From contig NZ_JACJQO010000005.1 of assembly GCF_014696715.1 (NCBI RefSeq), positions 930,001 to 994,000 on the forward strand: DNA of 64,000 bases, in the 5' to 3' direction. Below, one piece after another: positions 62,337 to 64,000 of this stretch (positions are counted from its first letter, which is position 1; every line of letters begins with the position of its first letter). Both the position numbers and the translations under genes were made by a program. Under the pieces are notes generated by a model. The model ran no database searches, was not told the origin of the DNA, and saw only the letters and a list, made by a program, of their open reading frames with translations. The stretch comes from Pseudanabaena sp. FACHB-2040. GTDB lineage: Bacteria > Cyanobacteriota > Cyanobacteriia > Phormidesmidales > Phormidesmidaceae.

Positions 62337-64000
62337 ATGACGAGTTTTCCCATTGATCTGGGCGCATACCAGCGGATCTCCCTCGATGCGTCAAACCCCA
62401 CCCTCACCGACGAGCAGCGGAATGCTCTCAAGGCCAACATTCAGCTCTGCCGCGATGCGATCGTGTTCTTCACAGCAACGGGAGCAGCCAGAGGCGTTGG
62501 CGGTCATACCGGCGGCCCCTACGACACTGTGCCCGAAGTGGTGATTTTAGATGCGCTGTTCCGGGGCAAGCCTGATGCCTACGTGCCCATCTACTTTGAT
62601 GAGGCAGGACACCGCGTTGGCACCCAGTACCTAATGGCAGCCTTAGCTGGAGATATCCCCGCCGAACAGCTCATGCACTACCGGGAAGCCCACCACGATC
62701 TCCCCGGACACCCCGAACTCGGCCTCACCCCCGGTGTGAAGTTTAGTTCTGGGCGGCTGGGCCACATGTGGCCCTACGTCAACGGCGTCGCCCTGGCAAA
62801 CCCCGGCAAAACTGCCTTCTGCCTTGGCTCCGATGGTGCTCAGCAGGAAGGCAACGATGCCGAAGCAGCCCGTCTAGCGGTGGCTCAGCACATCAACGTC
62901 AAACTGCTGATCGACGATAACGATGTCACCATTGCCGGTCACCCGTCGGAGTACCTGGGCGGTTTCAACGTTCGCAAAACCCTGGAAGGCCACGGTCTGA
63001 AGGTGCTAGAGGGCGACGGCGAAGATGTCGATGGCCTCTATACTCGCATTTGCGAAGCGATCAACACCCCTGGCCCCGTTGCCGTGATCAACAAGCGCCC
63101 CATGTGCCCCGGCATTGAAGGGCTAGAAGGCTCTAACCACGGTCACGATGTGATTTCGGTGAAGGGTGCGATTCAGTACCTAGAATCCAAGGGCTTGACT
63201 GAAGCGGTAGAAATTCTCAAGGGCATTTCCGGACGCAAGAATGATTACACCTTCCTGGGTGCTAGCGACAAGCAAGGCTCTAACCGCAACGTCTTTGGTG
63301 AAGCGGTGGTCGAAGTCCTCGGCACCATGAGCGAAGAAGACCGCAAGAACAACGTTCTGGTGGTCGATAGCGACCTGGAGGGCTCCTGCGGCCTTACCCA
63401 GATCCGCAAGGCTCACCCCGAAGTCTTCATCAGCGGCGGCATCATGGAGCGGGGCAACATTTCGGCAGCGGCAGGCTTTGGCATGGCCGAAGGCAAGCAG
63501 GGCATCTTTGCCACCTTCAGCGCTTTCCTAGAGATGTGTATCTCTGAAATCACGATGGCGCGGCTTAACAGATCCAACCTGCTGTGCCACTTCTCCCACG
63601 CCGGGATTGACGACATGGCCGACAACACCTGCCACTTCGGCATGAACAACATGTTCGCCGACAACGGGCTGGATGACGGCTATGAAACTCGCCTGTACTT
63701 CCCTGCCGATGCCAACCAAATGCGGGCCTGCGTGAAAGCTGTCTTCCACAACCCCGGTCTGCGGTTTATCTTCTCTACCCGCTCCAAGGTGCCCATTCTG
63801 CTGAACTCAGAGGGCGGTGAGCTGTTTGGCGGTGACTACACCTTCACCCCAGGCAAAGATGAAGTTCTGCGCGAAGGATCAGCAGGCTACATCGTGACCT
63901 ATGGTGACTCGGTCTATCGCGCCTTGGATGCGGTAGAGCGGTTAAAGCAGGAAGGCCTTGATGTCGGCCTGATCAACAAGGCCACTCTCAACGTTGTAGA
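62337..64000 (+). CDS. Transketolase-family protein, atypical (cut by window edge)
   Basis: About 555 residues are visible from ATG 62337 and the frame is open at the right edge. The TPP site is LGSDGAQQEGNDAEAAR, then VKLLIDDNDVTIAGHPSEY. The Pyr domain contains GGIMERGNISAAAGFGMAEG, with the catalytic Glu in GGIMERGN, where most transketolases have GIxEQxM. The N-terminus (FFTATGAARGVGGHTGGPYD) differs from standard cyanobacterial TktA, which begins with SIRFLAVDAVEKAKSGHPG. It is a separate transketolase-like branch; substrates may be sugar phosphates, but the reaction is inferred from family only. Confidence 0.85.
   Translation, partial: MTSFPIDLGAYQRISLDASNPTLTDEQRNALKANIQLCRDAIVFFTATGAARGVGGHTGGPYDTVPEVVILDALFRGKPDAYVPIYFDEAGHRVGTQYLMAALAGDIPAEQLMHYREAHHDLPGHPELGLTPGVKFSSGRLGHMWPYVNGVALANPGKTAFCLGSDGAQQEGNDAEAARLAVAQHINVKLLIDDNDVTIAGHPSEYLGGFNVRKTLEGHGLKVLEGDGEDVDGLYTRICEAINTPGPVAVINKRPMCPGIEGLEGSNHGHDVISVKGAIQYLESKGLTEAVEILKGISGRKNDYTFLGASDKQGSNRNVFGEAVVEVLGTMSEEDRKNNVLVVDSDLEGSCGLTQIRKAHPEVFISGGIMERGNISAAAGFGMAEGKQGIFATFSAFLEMCISEITMARLNRSNLLCHFSHAGIDDMADNTCHFGMNNMFADNGLDDGYETRLYFPADANQMRACVKAVFHNPGLRFIFSTRSKVPILLNSEGGELFGGDYTFTPGKDEVLREGSAGYIVTYGDSVYRALDAVERLKQEGLDVGLINKATLNVV

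Overview
The window is cyanobacterial chromosome. The evidence is the abundance of the HIP1 octamer GCGATCGC (for example at 4684, 5830 and 6982) and many cyanobacterial families: a Ycf33/DUF751 protein, NrtABCD with NrtC as an ATPase/binding-protein fusion, DUF3153, a TIGR02587/TIGR02588 pair, and small conserved hypotheticals. Moderately high GC and the gene set suggest a filamentous Leptolyngbya/Nodosilinea-like organism; this assignment is an inference. I see no prophage, insertion sequence or CRISPR array.

Layout. 1-4543 is a minus-strand housekeeping run (DUF3153 protein, LapA-like protein, scpA, a sugar nucleotidyltransferase, and proS cut by the left edge). 4633-20757 carries transport and redox genes (NCS2 permease, K+ channel, HxlR regulator divergent from a quinone reductase, CrtISO-like oxidoreductase converging on a proline-rich lipoprotein gene, two-gene membrane pair, Dam methylase, ycf33-like/rbfA/GH3 cluster, glutaminase). 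20758-27046 is the centrepiece: a nitrate ABC transporter operon nrtABCD. It is read from a 784-bp control region with two NtcA-type boxes, one of them in a complete NtcA-activated promoter, and ends at a strong intrinsic terminator. nirA and narB, often linked to nrt, are not adjacent.

27047-45530 mixes stress, RNA-modification and metabolic genes (general stress protein, rlmN, SRPBCC protein, zinc alcohol dehydrogenase, ABC-2 exporter, BASS transporter, DAHP synthase, Cu/Zn superoxide dismutase, KirBac channel, lipA, L,D-transpeptidase, Gfo/Idh oxidoreductase, CBS-domain HlyC/CorC protein). 45531-64000 holds a CAU-anticodon tRNA, pyrE, recA with a palindrome in its promoter region, an SDR, three glycosyltransferases, a metallo-beta-lactamase-fold hydrolase, inorganic pyrophosphatase, an FAD oxidoreductase, and an atypical transketolase running off the right edge.

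Themes. Nitrogen: nrt genes and glutaminase are divergent across NtcA-type sites. DNA: a solitary GATC-type methylase lies in a genome dense with GATC-containing HIP1 sites. Cell surface: glycosyltransferases and L,D-transpeptidase. The least explained parts are the nrt leader, the three inverted repeats before the transketolase gene, a 33-codon membrane peptide ORF at 35726-35827, and the long antisense overlap at 10345-10540.
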